Positions 34,331 through 46,025 of a DNA stretch of 64,000 nt are shown piece by piece; position 1 is the first letter of the stretch; the number at the start of each line of letters is the position of its first letter. The notes below the pieces were generated by a model. The model searched no databases. It was given only the letters and a program-made list of their open reading frames with translations, and was not told the DNA's origin. Both the position numbers and the translations under genes were made by a program. Origin of the DNA: Marsupella aquatica (Eukaryota > Marchantiophyta); contig OZ316899.1 of the NCBI GenBank assembly GCA_973895155.1, positions 8,618,001-8,682,000 of the forward strand. Direction: 5' to 3'.

Positions 34331-34886
34331 ATCATTGTACATCAACTTTAGACTAGCGCTAGGCGCTGGTTTTTTTTTATACTGAATACATTTTTATTGC
34401 GAGTTTGCACGATTTATAGTGGTCCTCGAACCCAACAGGAGGGACGACCTATCAGCAACAGATTAATCAATAATTCATACACATAGAGTGATATTGCGTA
34501 CACAATTTCAAGTCACAACACTTTTTAAAGGTCTTGACTAGACATGATACAGTTGGTGATGGTATGGTACAATTGAACTAACATGGCTAAGGTACATTCT
34601 AGTCTTAGCCTCTAAAGTTAGCAGAAAGGAGAAGATTGGTGTGTTGGATCTAACGCTAGAATCAAGGAGGTTTTTCCCCGTGAGAGGAAACAGAAAACAG
34701 TAACAATCATAACATGAAAAAGAGAGGAACAAAACAGGAGATTTGGTACTAGCATACACAAAAGATGACATAATTACGGACAAAAAAGGAGACCAATTTC
34801 AATAGGAACTCCAATATGTTTAGAGCTCTATACAGCAATTATGGAAAGACAAGTTTTACTAGCGCCAAGCGCTAACCAAGAGTTTT

Positions 34887-35110
34887 TTGCCGTTCAAAAC
34901 AACATTAACAAAATGTCCGTTCAACGTATCGTCGAATGATCCAAATTCCTATAAACCATGCAGATTCTCCCTTCCTACGATGAACTGGAGTTCTTCGACA
35001 TTCAAAATTGGCTGGCTCAGTAAGACCAAATCCATCGGATCAAGCTTAAAGATCATTTTGTCAGAGGGTTTTCCAACTGACACGAACCAGATTCCAGTAA
35101 CAGGAAACAA
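34887..35110 (-). pseudogene. SWIM-protein C-terminus of C3
   Basis: Minus-strand translation gives KLDPMDLVLLSQPILNVEEL then GRENLHGL and a stop. The SWIM-bearing C2 ORF ends KLDVEESTLTSQPILTVGEV..ENAHGL. The CxC..CxH part is not found upstream here, so only the last 40 codons survive. TAGCGCC-type palindromes flank it at 34858-34877 and 35246-35260. Confidence 0.55.
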
Positions 35111-35521
35111 CCAATTTAACCAATAAAAGAGCCACTAATAGTATTTGCAGCATATTTGGAGGACACTAGAAAAAAGAGAGTTGAAAGACACAATTTTACA
35201 GAGGCGGGTTTACATAATTGTGGAGGAGAATAGAACATATATTAGTAGCGCCAGGCGCTAGCGACACACGCTACTTGAAAAAGAAATTACATTGATATCC
35301 AAAAGGTAATAAAAGTCCATAACATTTGAGAAAAAGAAATAACCCTAATAACATACTCAAAAAACCTAATGCGATAATAAAACGGAAGGAGCAATAAAGC
35401 TAACTCGGCCGAACCGGAACCCCCGTTAAAAAAGATGACATGAATCAAACTCATGAACGACTCCAACGATGACATGAAAGCTAGCGCCAGGCGCTAGTGT
35501 CAAAGAAGAAATCCACACTCT

Positions 35522-36103
35522 CTAGGATGTAGAAGACATGCAGTCGTCATCCAATCCAGCTTTGAACCTATCCTCATCCTGTCGAAACCCATCCTCTCGA
35601 TCCAGAAAAAAATGAGGTCCGGGATAGCGACTCTGACTCCGGTCGTTCGGGATGTTCGAATCTGAAAAGCTCACACGTCCGGTGTCTGCTTGGATGTCTC
35701 TGAAAAAAGCTGTCCTTTCCACCCGATACACATTGGAAGGATCCGGGTCGTGAACAGAGAACCTCTCTCGGAAAGGAAGTGGAGGCGAAGGATCACGCGA
35801 TGGAAGGTGTCTAGTTCTGTGGCTAATACCCTCATCTGGGGCCAGCCACAACCTGTTCCTCTCGGTCGACGTCTCTAGGCACTGCATAAAAGATGGAGTC
35901 AAATCTAAACCCGGATCTCTAATTGACCTCCAAACCATCGCCTTTGGCGGATTGCGGCTCTCCAATTTCGCTATTTGCTTCCCCTTATCCATTGAGTCGA
36001 TGGAAACAACGGATGCAAAACTGAGGGAAAAGAGAAGAGGTGAGTCTGGGCAGACCAGAATTGAAATGAAGGGAAGAGGTGAGTCTGGGCAGTGCACAAA
36101 CAA
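35522..36103 (-). CDS. Accessory ORF of C3, unknown function
   Basis: 193 residues. The better start is the internal MDKGKQIAKLESRNPPKAMV (about residue 38), since the first part lies over a degenerate tandem tract at 35990-36200. It contains PDEGISHRTRHLPSRDPSPP and PFRERFSVHDPD, and ends KAGLDDDCMSSTS, similar in order to the C1 accessory ORF. Strongly charged, no known domain, no membrane segment. It lies directly downstream of the methyltransferase gene on the same strand in both copies. Confidence 0.5.
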   Translation of the reverse strand: MFVHCPDSPLPFISILVCPDSPLLFSLSFASVVSIDSMDKGKQIAKLESRNPPKAMVWRSIRDPGLDLTPSFMQCLETSTERNRLWLAPDEGISHRTRHLPSRDPSPPLPFRERFSVHDPDPSNVYRVERTAFFRDIQADTGRVSFSDSNIPNDRSQSRYPGPHFFLDREDGFRQDEDRFKAGLDDDCMSSTS

Positions 36104-36210
36104 AATGAAGGGAAGAGGTGAGTCGGCGCCTCACAGAAATGAAAGGGAGAAATGCATTTAGGGTTGAACAAACACAAAGTTGAACAAACCCAAAGTTGAA
36201 CAAACACTAC
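36030..36210. repeat. Short tandem tracts GAAGGGAAGAGGTGAGTC and GTTGAACAAAC
   Basis: The first unit recurs about three to four times at 36030-36125 and the second three times at 36160-36205. They overlie the 5' part of the accessory ORF frame, which makes that part suspect as coding sequence. Confidence 0.75.
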
Positions 36211-36453
36211 ACTTTGAGAGAGTCCAAACGATCATATCAACCACAAACAAAAATACGTACAGATAGAAGGTATAATTATTCACCGTACAACTGTACGAGT
36301 ACATGCATTTCTGATATCTGCACAAATATGCACTCAGGAAAGAGACTTCGGGTGCGTCTATCTCTTTTAAAGGCTCAAATCCAAACATCCAGTTTAATAG
36401 CGTCGGGCGCTAGTACAAGGTTCCAAAGAAAACCTTAGAAATTCACACTCAAC

Positions 36454-37419
36454 CTACTCCAAGTTAGAAGACTTAGACTCGCTACTGCCAGACCTATCGG
36501 TAGACTCGGCTTCATCATCTATAAATTTGCTTCTAGGTCCATCGTTGAGTAAAGGCTGATGGATGAATTTCCTATCTGAACCTCTCCTTAACCTTAAGCC
36601 CTTACTCTCCCAAGTAAGTGTTCTCCTCTGTTCTTCTTTGCGTGCAGCATATTCTACATACGAGGGCAACACGAAAGGCTTCTGAGGAGAAATGAAGACT
36701 TTTCTCGAGTATTTCCTCTCAAGATTAAAACGTTCTTGAAGATTCCAATCCGATCTGGAAGAGGAACGGAACCACATTACAATTGAAAATGAAAATGGGA
36801 CAGTTCCAGAATCGATAATGTAAAGTGAAGTAGCTTACGGGCATTACTCAAAAGAATCTGAATCTTTTGTTTCTTCCGTCGTATGCCTCTCCTCGTTTCC
36901 TTCATTTTCCTCTCCTTGTCCTCCTGAAGCATCATCTCCAACAACATCTCCCTCCTCTTCATCTTTAGAGGCAAAATTTAAGACAGAGCAAACTTTGTCT
37001 TTTTGTTTTCTTCCCACATCTTTAGCGGGAGATGAGGAACTAACATCTTTTGGAATCAATAACTCCATCCATGTCTTTTCCGCAATCTCAACAAACTCTT
37101 TTTGGTTTTCTATACCAAGAATAGAACAACCACAATAGTCACCAGCAACAAATGTACTTCCCGAACCCACAGTCCAGTCCATGACAATGTCACCCGGCCG
37201 AGTGATTAACTCTAACACAGATTGCATGAACCCAACGGACAAGCGTCCATTGCCAACAAACGCTGCTGAAGGAGTTGGATCCTTCCTCACACTCGGGAGA
37301 CCAATAAGGTTAGTGATAGAAGGATCTTCAGTTGCAGAGAGGGGTCAAAACTTGGGGTCCTTTGGAACCTTAACCTTTGACGAAACACGACTGAACAGAT
37401 CCAATCTCAATGTGAAAAC
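36454..37419 (-). pseudogene. DNA methyltransferase-like gene of C3, 3' exons
   Basis: The exon begins at 37419 (VFTLRLDLFS) after a TTTCACAG acceptor, runs to about 36844, and is followed after an intron by an exon at about 36735-36457 (SDWNLQERFNLE to KSSNLE). The core reads FMQSVLELITRPGDIVMDWT, then VGSGSTFVAGDY, CSILGIENQKEFVEIAEKTW. This is the SAM-binding motif I of N4/N6 DNA methylases, where bacterial members have DPF.GSGTT and GIE. The protein would act in the nucleus on DNA or RNA bases. Damage: TGA at about 37344 (after PKDPKF), TAA just before the next donor, and loss of all upstream exons because B2 is inserted in the intron 11 bp before the acceptor. C1 has the same exons. Confidence 0.72.
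37153..37179 (-). other. SAM-binding motif I, DWTVGSGST
   Basis: Nine codons encode DWTVGSGST, aligned with DWTIGAGSS in C1. The bacterial consensus is D-P-F-x-G-S-G-T-T. The G-x-G turn that holds S-adenosylmethionine is kept; Trp-Thr replaces Pro-Phe. Confidence 0.65.
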
Positions 37420-37430
37420 CTGTGAAATCC

Positions 37431-38160
37431 CACTAGTAGAAAACAATGTATTTTATGACTGAAACAATGACTATTAATCAGGTCTTTTTAACAAAACAAT
37501 GACGCAATCGTTCTCGTCTTTCCAGACGCGTCACAACGGACATTTTGGTCACGGTCCTATTGGACAAATGACGCTAAAAACATGTGGTCATTTCATACTG
37601 TCCTAAATGACCATTTTTATGATATGGTCATAAATGCTGAACGGTCCAAAATGACGACACAAATCACCATCGACGGTCAATTGCCGTTGACCGTCGACGG
37701 TCCCCGTACCCAATCACACAACGACACGTGACAATCAAAAAACAAATGACATTGGTCATTTTGGACTTGTCCAAAATGACGTACATTATATAACAAATCA
37801 AATAGTGACACGTGGTTCAAAGAGGATTCACCATTTGGCAATATATTTGGGTCATTTTGGACATGTCCAAAATGACTATGATATAAACAAGTCATATTGA
37901 GACACGTGGTTCAATTGGGAGGAGACAAGTAAAGATACACATTAGTCATTAATGACATGTCTTGAATGACATAAAGTGAGTCATAGTGGACTTGTTTATA
38001 ATGACCATGAGAACGGTCATTGTATATGTCATTCTTTGAATCATTTAGTCTATGTCTTTAATGACCAGAGTTGAGTCATATTGGTCACAAAGATAGTTGT
38101 GGATAATGACCATTACATCAGTCATTCTAGCTAGTCATTCAGGTGAAGTATTCAATGATT
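37431..38160. repeat. TIR and subterminal repeats of B2
   Basis: After the CACTAGTAG terminus, AATGACC/GGTCATT and TTTTGGAC/GTCCAAAA words repeat in both orientations about 20 times. They are the family-B counterpart of the TCCGAT repeats of family A. An inverted pair GACGGTC..GACCGTC lies at 37672-37702. The stretch 38160-38489 holds no gene. Confidence 0.8.
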
Positions 38161-38489
38161 TGGAGAAATTCAAATTTAAGTGATCATGATAGATAAAACT
38201 TCATGTCAATCAAAAATCATACATTACAAAGCCGTTCAATAGATTTGCTGAATGAAAACTTAAAGAAACAATATATATCACAAATCCAATTGACATTCAT
38301 ACAAGATACCTTCATAAGTCTCACGGTAACTATTGAACTCAATGCAAATTTATGAAACAAAATTACATTGACATCAATAATATTAGATTGTCAATTGTTA
38401 CAACCTGACATACCAATCACTCTGCATGTTTCTAGAAAAATAGAGCTGTCATCATATCATGTCTATTGTTTCTTGACAGAGTGCTATTT

Positions 38490-41352
38490 CTATTGCTTCT
38501 TAAGCAATCTAGAGTTCCATAGGGCATTCATCCCTTTCACATCAGATAATTTAGACTGGTTCTCCCCTGCATTGGCAAATGGCAATGCCACATCTACAAA
38601 CACTTCAATCACACGCACTCGCAAGAAAGGGCTTTCAAAATCTGCACAATGAAACTTATCTTCTCCTGGCAGCCCTGTCACCTCACTTTCTGCCACTATC
38701 ATGGAATTGTCCACAACGCTCTTCATCTTCATCAAATCTCCTCTTGCAAACTGTGAACAACACATTTTGTTAAAAATGCAATAAACAAAAATTGAAAGAT
38801 AGAAGAACACTCAAATCAAACACACATTTACCTTTGCAATGGAGTTAGGAGACTGCATTGGTTTCTTCTGTGCAGGTGATGCATTTGCTGAGGATCCTTT
38901 CTTCCTTTTCTTCTTTCCCTTTCTAGTTGATGGAGTGTCATCCTGCTCACTTGGAACAGGAGTTTCTTTTGGCAACTCAGATGATTCTGGGGTTACATCT
39001 GGTGTCAACTGAGTCGACTTATCCTCTAGCAACTGAAAGGCATCGGAAATGGCTTCTTTGGGCAACTTAGATGGCAAAAGGTTCACTTCCAATTCAGTTT
39101 GCTTCAGAGTACTGTTAGCTGTGTCAGTTGGTCTTCCCTGCGATATAGGAGGCTCCCCTAAAGATGCTGTCATAAAACACACACAAAAGAAATGCATAAA
39201 CAAACATGTATACACCAGCAACATATAATCACACTAAAAACATGCAAGACATATACACATCACAATAATTATATTGAATGGACAGTGTATACATGATAGA
39301 GAATTTTACCTTCATTATCGCCTGAAAAAGTAAGAGATCGCTTTCTACTACCTTGTTTGGTACCTGTAGTCAACTTACTGTGACTAGGCACAATTGTTGG
39401 AACTTGTGCATTATTGGTGTGATGTGCCATCCACGTAGTCATCATGTTTGTCAACTCTCTCACAGTGCCTTTCAACTCAGCGACATCCAATTTCACAACC
39501 CCAATGGCAGTGATCTCTTCTTTTGAATGTGGGGTCTGTAAATGAACCACAAACCAACACAACATTCTCACTGTCAAACTTACAAACGACACAACACTCT
39601 GTCAAATGGAGAATGATATACAAATCAAATTGGTATGACAATACTCACAGCTGATCTATGTCTGTATCTTGCCCCAGTAAGCTAGCACTTTTACCCTCCC
39701 CACTTGCCAATGATGGGCTCACCTTTGCTCCCACAAAACTACCAGTCTGACTTTCTGCACTTGCCAATGAGGGGCTCATTGTCACCTTTGGCAATGAACC
39801 TTGACTACCATGGTTTTCTTTCAGGTCAGATATACCTGGGCTTGATCCTCTCTTCTGCTTCTGTTCAAACACACAATGAATGAGAATCATAGAGTCTGTT
39901 TTCATCAAGATTCACAAACAAGACAGAATTGATAGTGAAAATGATAGACAATTTACCATTCTCTTTGCTGCTACAGCATGCCCTCCCCTTCCAAAGTGAG
40001 AGGTATCTTGCACTCGTGCTCTTTTATCAGTCATCTGTTTACTCAAAGATATCAATGTTGGACTGGTAAAATGAGATACCAAAGCTGCCCATTTGTTTGG
40101 ATCAACACCAGATGGCCCAGGTTTGGTTGGATCCTCATTGCAAACTTTCTTCCAGTAAACATGCATTTTATGGCGCTCTCTCTTCAATATGCCACGACAA
40201 TGACTCTGGAATTTGGTGTTAATAAATTCCCCACCTACATACTTCCACTCAGCTGCCATGTTATTCCACACTGTGGTTGTATGAACTTGTGGATGATCAG
40301 TCCATTTTGGCTTTGATACATCAAAGACTCTGAGTACATTGCCACAAAGTTCCTCCAGCCAGTATTGTTTGTTGCCATCAGAATCATCAATATCATTGTC
40401 ATAAATCTGCATTTCACAGACAATGTCAATTCATAACTCTGGAATTTATGCAGAGTCCAAGTTTTATACACACAACAACAGAGAGGATCAGATTTGTCTA
40501 AATCTACATTCAAAAAAAGTACAATACTCACTTTAATGTGTTTGGGCAAATCTCCGCAATCCCTTCGTTGTTTGGCAGTATTATCAAATTGCTTCTTAGC
40601 ATGCCTTCGTTCCTTGCGCATCTCAGAGGCCCCGCCTGCAATGCACACACATGCATTCAATCAAAAAATATGTACATGATTGAAAAGTTGAGAAAATGTA
40701 CTTGCATATGCATGACGAGTAGATTGTGTATTACCTGAAGATCCTCTGGAATGTAGTACATCAGATTGACCTGATCTGCCTTCAGATGCTGATGGAACCA
40801 CTAAACAAACACACAACACCAAAGCACTTCAATTAATTTCATTTCCAAGTAGAATATCAACTTCCAAACACACCTGAAAAGTAGAACAGTACAATCCACT
40901 CACTTTCATATAAGAGTCCAGTGTCTGGGTCTTTCCAACATCTCACCAGCCCACCTCCACCAGGCCCAGTCTTCTTAGGACCACGATTTTGTTTCTGTAC
41001 CTACATCATGGACAACGTAAGCATATCAACATATAATTTGAAAAAGGGACAAGGATCCCTTCCTATTAGGACGATGAAGTTCAAGCATTACTTGTTGTTC
41101 ACTCTCTGGTTCTGACCCTCCAATGTCAGAATCCTCAGTGTCATACTCAGAAGGAGAACCATAGCCATCATCACCAAACTCTGCCATGTTCACCTTGGTA
41201 ACTTCTGATAGTCTAGAGCTCCTCCTCTTTGGCAATGTTTCAGTTGAAGTACCTTTCACCAAAGCAGGCTTTCCTCTCTCTCGTTGTACATGTGTGGTTG
41301 GGCCTCTAAGGAACAAAGCAATCATCAACATACACCAATGTAGATCAAACAT
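38490..41352 (-). pseudogene. TNPA-like gene of B2, multi-exon
   Basis: Exons on the minus strand are covered by open frames 41352-41026, 40660-40235, 40412-39912, 39908-39645, 39592-39269, 39224-38811 and 38810-38490. The middle exon has KWTDHPQVHTTTVWNNMAAE, then FINTKFQSHCRGILKRERHK and GVDPNKWAALVSHFTSP, matching the Ptta/En/Spm-type plant transposase family, whose members bind subterminal repeats. Later exons are Ser/Thr/Lys-rich with a basic KGKKKRKKG patch. Exon borders show AG and GT at several joins, and I see no obvious early stop in the middle exons, but the whole model is not verified. Confidence 0.6.
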
Positions 41353-41738
41353 ACATGCAAAATGAATCTACAACGTACACCGTAACACTAGTACTTATGT
41401 ACAAGATCCATACTAGTATGAGACCAATCTGGAATATGAAAACAGAACATGAACCTGACAACTCCATCTACTGAATCAAATTTGCAATAGACATATCAAC
41501 ACACACATCAGCTTGCAGTCTGGCCCCAGTCCTAGATCACGCATAATTCTGACATTATGCTCTATGTTCCGATTTCAGGCCTCCTCATAAGGATTCACAG
41601 AATGTGACAACCCCTGCAATCTTCCTTTCATAGGCTGCATTCACCAACTGCACAAATGGGTAAACCATTAGTCTGATTTCATATATAGTCCATACATGTA
41701 GTCCATCTATGGACTTTACACACCTAGCTAAAACCTAT

Positions 41739-44700
41739 TCACTGCTTAGGCCTGCCCTTTCTTGCAGATCCCTCTGCATCTCTGCCTCGTTTGGGACCAG
41801 TACTTGGTCCTGGATTTGCTCTGGACCTACAGGCCTTAGCCAATTCGATGTGTAATTTGGCATTGTTTTCTATTGTAGCATGGAAATCAACGTCTATGTA
41901 ATCACCTAACACCCTTGTGGACCTCGATTCTTTGTGGAGGATTGTTCTCCATGCTATCCCCTTCTCATTGGGGTGGAAGAAAACCTGCTCCACTTGCTTT
42001 GGGAAAACGTAATCCATTTTCTTGGACACACCCAGTTCTCTATGGAAATTCACCTGCCAAAGACCAGACTCGGTATACCTCATACTGGCAGAGGATTTAG
42101 GAGTCCATGATGGATCTGCCCATTTCCCTTTGAAAAGAATCACCTCTTTCCTCAAGCTGCCATAATTCAGTACCAAGATATTTGTCAAGGCCCCTACATA
42201 CTGTACAGATTCTTCTATGGTTGCACCAGACCTGTCCACTCACTTCTCAGTGAATGTAGAAGCCATCCCAGAATCAAAAGTGCTGAAAGCACCAGAATCA
42301 CAATCACTCAAACACCCCAAGGATGGAATAGTCCTCCAATGGTGCCCATAGGCTCTACATGCCCTATACAGTCGTGCCTTCAAACTAGGTGGTGTGGAGT
42401 ATGCAGATAGTAATGACCGCTCAGACTCTTTCTCAAAATTATGGGTATTGACTAATGTTTGAAACCATTCCCTGAAAGGTGGAAATTCTTGGCAGTCAAC
42501 GGGAAATTCCACTGGTTTTCTTTGATTGGCAGGCTTCCTCATCCACTCCTTCCGGAAATCCACTCTTCGTTTGGTAACAGTCTCATTGGTAGCATCATAT
42601 ATCCTGCATGGCAACAACAACACTGAAGACATTAGTGCACGATCCACCATGAATATACAAACACAATGGGGCAACATAATTATGATCCATATGCCTAAGG
42701 ATAGGAGGGTTTAGGGTTTATGTACCTGTACCATGGAGCCACTTTCTCTTCATTCTCCAATATATAATGATGCATGGCCATCATTTCAGACCAATCCAAA
42801 GTTATTGCCTTTGCAGCCCCTTCCAAAACAATGCCTGCAACGCCAACATCCTCCTCCAACTCCCAGGTTTGTTTTCCCTCTCCCTTTGCATCAATCATGT
42901 ATTCAGAAAGGAATCCCAAAGACTCATCTAATACATAGCCTTCAGCCATAGAAGCCTCTGGACGTGCCTTGTTTCGTACATAACCCTTCAATACCTTCAG
43001 GTTCCTCTCTATTGGGTACATCCATCTGCCTGTAACTGGGCCACACAAGTCTAATTCCTCCACTAGGTGAATCATTAAATGGGTCATGACATCAAAAGAA
43101 GCTTGGTGGAAAATGGATTTCCAAAATGCAGAGAGTGAATCCAACATCCATCATCAAATTCTCATACATTGAAGGGTCCCACACCTTCGTACAGATCTGG
43201 CGATAGATATTGCTCACCCCAGCTATGGCCAAGCAAACCCCTTCATCAAGTAATCCCATTGTTGCCAGAGGGAGAATCTGTTGCATGAGTTGGTGGAAAT
43301 CATGTGATTTCAACCCAGAGAGTTTCTTGGATTTTGTAACACACTTTGCCAAAGAACTTGAAAAACCAGTGGGCCCTTTCAAGGTCAATAAAACCTCCAA
43401 GAACCTTGTTCTTTCCTTCTTGTTCAGGCAATATGGGGCTGGGGGCATCAACAATTTGTCATCCTTACGCTTGGGAGCTGGATTGGGTACAAGCCATAGG
43501 TGTTGGCGCACCTGTAAGAGCTTCATGTCTTCTCTCACAGAAGGAGTGTCCTGGTCCCAATGATAGTGTGCACAATGTTGTGTGCAAGATTCTTCTCACA
43601 GTGCATGGGATCTAGACAATGGTTAATGAGTAGTTTCTGTAGTGGACACACAATTCAGAAATTAGGGCATTGAATACAACTTTTGGCATCATTGGGCAGT
43701 AGTTTGTGCAGTGGACACAATTCATAAATTAGTGCATTGAATACAACAATTACAAAATCTGGGCTACAGGAAGTATATGAAGAGAATATATTTCAAAGTC
43801 ATATGAAGAGATTGCAGAAATTCATTGTAGTAGTATGGAGTCTTACATTCCAATAGGGCAACTTGTACAGACCAGTAGCCCTCTTCACTCCATGCACCTT
43901 TATGGGGCATTTCTCATCCTCAACCTTGGTTCCTCCCTTCTTCAAATATTCTGTTGTCTCGTCTACCCACTTCTTTCTATCAGAGCTTGTCATTTTACAC
44001 GGTGCAGGTCGACTCTCAATTGCACCATCAAAGTATTGTGCACTATCTGGTCTACAAAAAAGATGCCTTGCTGCTAACCATCGACGGTGGCCACTGTACT
44101 CTAATTTCTGCAAGTGCTTAGAACCACGTGCCACACATTCTGGCCCACAGATGACACATCCTTTGTATCCAGAGTGTTGTTGTCCAGATATTAAACCATA
44201 TGCACGGTAATCATTGATTTCCACAATAGCACAACCCTAAGGTTGAAGTGTTGAGACAATCCTGGGCGTGGCAATTTGTCAAAGCAGGGCACTCCTTTCT
44301 TCCACAACAGCTCCAGCTCCTCATAGAATGGGCCCAATATTATGTCCAGCTGTTCCTCTGTTACTAAATCAGGTCCTGGAATCAGCATAGCTAGCATGAC
44401 AAAGAACTTCTTGGTGGTAAGCCAAGGAGGTAAATTGTAATTCAACAACAGTATTGGCTAGGTAGACCAAGCTGTGGAATTATTCCCAAAGGGATTCACC
44501 CCATCAAGTGCCAACCCAAATCGCACATTCCTTGGTTCAGCTGCAAATTCCCGATCAATATTTGTATCCACATGCTTCCAAGCCTTTGAATCTGCTGCGT
44601 GCCGAACCACGTTGTCTGTGCTTCTATTCTCATGATGCCAAGTCATGAGTTTAGATGTACCAGCAGTGGCATACAATCTCTTCAACCTAGGAATTATAGG

Positions 44701-45254
44701 GAAATACCGCACTACCTTCCTTGCCTGTAATGAATTCCCCACTCTCTTCATCTTGGGCTGCTGACACACTGAACAGTTTTCTAACTTGGCATTCTCACCC
44801 CTAAAGAGCATGCAACCTTTCTCACAAACAGGGATTCTCTCATAATCCATGCTCCCCCATCAAAGACAACAATGCATTCACTCCTTTGTTTGAGAATCCA
44901 TGGCCATGACAAATGTTTAGCAGAAGCAGCATGAATGACACAACATCTATTTTGCTGCCTGGGAACAAAGGTTGCATTGCTGCATCTAAAGATAACTGTG
45001 CAGGATCAGTCTCCACAAGAGTTTCGAAGAATTCAAGGGGGTTTATAGGATGGGCACCTCCTTCACTCTCATCATCCCCAAGTACAAAATCCAAGTCAAA
45101 ACGGTCCTGATCATCTAGTTCATGCTCAGGGGATTCTTTACTGGTTCTCAACAACGTTTCTTCCAGTAGAGCTCTGATATGTTCTTCAACATCTATAGTT
45201 GGATGTTCTTCAACATCCACAGTTGGATACTCTGGAACATCTACAAATAAATGT
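41739..45254 (-). pseudogene. TNP2 transposase of B2, main part
   Basis: Continues the N-terminal part at 55314-55747 across A2. It contains KIDVVSFMLLLLNICHGHGF, then VCEKGCMLFRGEN, FPIIPRLKRLYATAGTSKLM, VRFGLALDGVNPFGN (likely first catalytic Asp), NYNLPPWLTTKKFFVM, and GYKGCVICGPEC. A DUF4218-like part follows (MTHLMIHLVEELDLCGPVTG, RWMYPIERNLKVLKGYVRNK) and a DUF4216-like C-terminus (41739-42239). Compared with B1, a block after ALLSLMGEHGL is missing and the frame shifts near 44850. More shifts occur near 44450, 43800-43540 and 43100. The stretch 43565-43800 contains a duplicated TTTGTAGTGGACAC-type motif and no coding sequence. Confidence 0.8.
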
Positions 45255-45790
45255 CACTAGTACATTATGAGGCCAATTTCCGATATGGACACCTTCGGAT
45301 CCCTTTGTAAAATTTTTCCAAGAAAAACATCTCATCCGACTCTAAATGTATCGCAAATTCCGACTCTCAACCCATCGGATAACGACAATCGGAAGATAAT
45401 CGGACTTTGCGATACAAAACTTAACGCACTTTGCGTACCCAAAAATAACAGAAAATCAGCCGTCCGATGTTCTGCAAATCGGAAATGGAAGAGCGGAGCC
45501 GATACACTTCCGATCCACTTCCGATACGTAAAGAATCGGACTTTGGGTAACTTTGAATATCGCATATTGCGTATCAAAAGGTTACGCAAAGACCGTAAAT
45601 AAAAGTATCGAACATACCGTTGTTATAAAGATCGAAAATATCGTTACTAGAAGTATCGGAAAGACCGTAACCAAGGGTATCGGAAAGATCGATTCTCTGG
45701 GGATGGCAAATTCCGAGTTTGGGAGAATCGGACATTCGGATATTTTTAAGATCGGAGGAGTATCGGATAATTGAAGGGGTAAAATTTCCG
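45255..45790. repeat. Left TIR and subterminal repeats of A2
   Basis: TTCCGAT, ATCGGA and TATCGGAAAG words occur over 20 times in both orientations. Clusters of the same words recur inside the element at 47430-47590 and 48950-49060. Confidence 0.85.
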
Positions 45791-46025
45791 ATTATTAATT
45801 TTGGGGGTGTGGGGGTTACAATGTTGGGATGCATGGAAGTGAGCATGGGTAGCAAGAATGGTAGTGAGACTCAAAAGGGGGAAACCCCTGCCATTATATA
45901 TACAAAAGAGGATGGCCTCCTCTAGCATGGAAAGTACAACCTTTACATGTACAGGTGTATAATCCATCTCAACCTGCATGGTATCGTGGCCTACCTACAA
46001 ATGGTCCTATGCTAAGCTACCTGGC

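Larger units (their letters stand above)
31400..37430. mobile_element. Family C element, copy C3
   Basis: Contains a decayed MULE-like transposase on the plus strand (about 32300-34330). Convergent to it on the minus strand are a SWIM-protein C-terminus, an accessory ORF and the 3' half of a DNA methyltransferase-like gene. About ten palindromes of the TAGCGCC..GGCGCTA type are spread through non-coding parts. The right side is cut by B2 at 37431. The left border with the gypsy remnant is not defined. Confidence 0.55.

Noticed and set aside
34538-34783. 81-codon minus-strand ORF with a hydrophobic segment
   Set aside because: No homologue in C1 or C2, low complexity, lies in spacer.
36844-37290. 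EDM2's own methyltransferase-like domain, linking families B and C
   Set aside because: The DWTVGSGST..GIEN pattern fits PF01555-type methylases better than the EDM2 C-terminal domain, and the genes lie in different elements.
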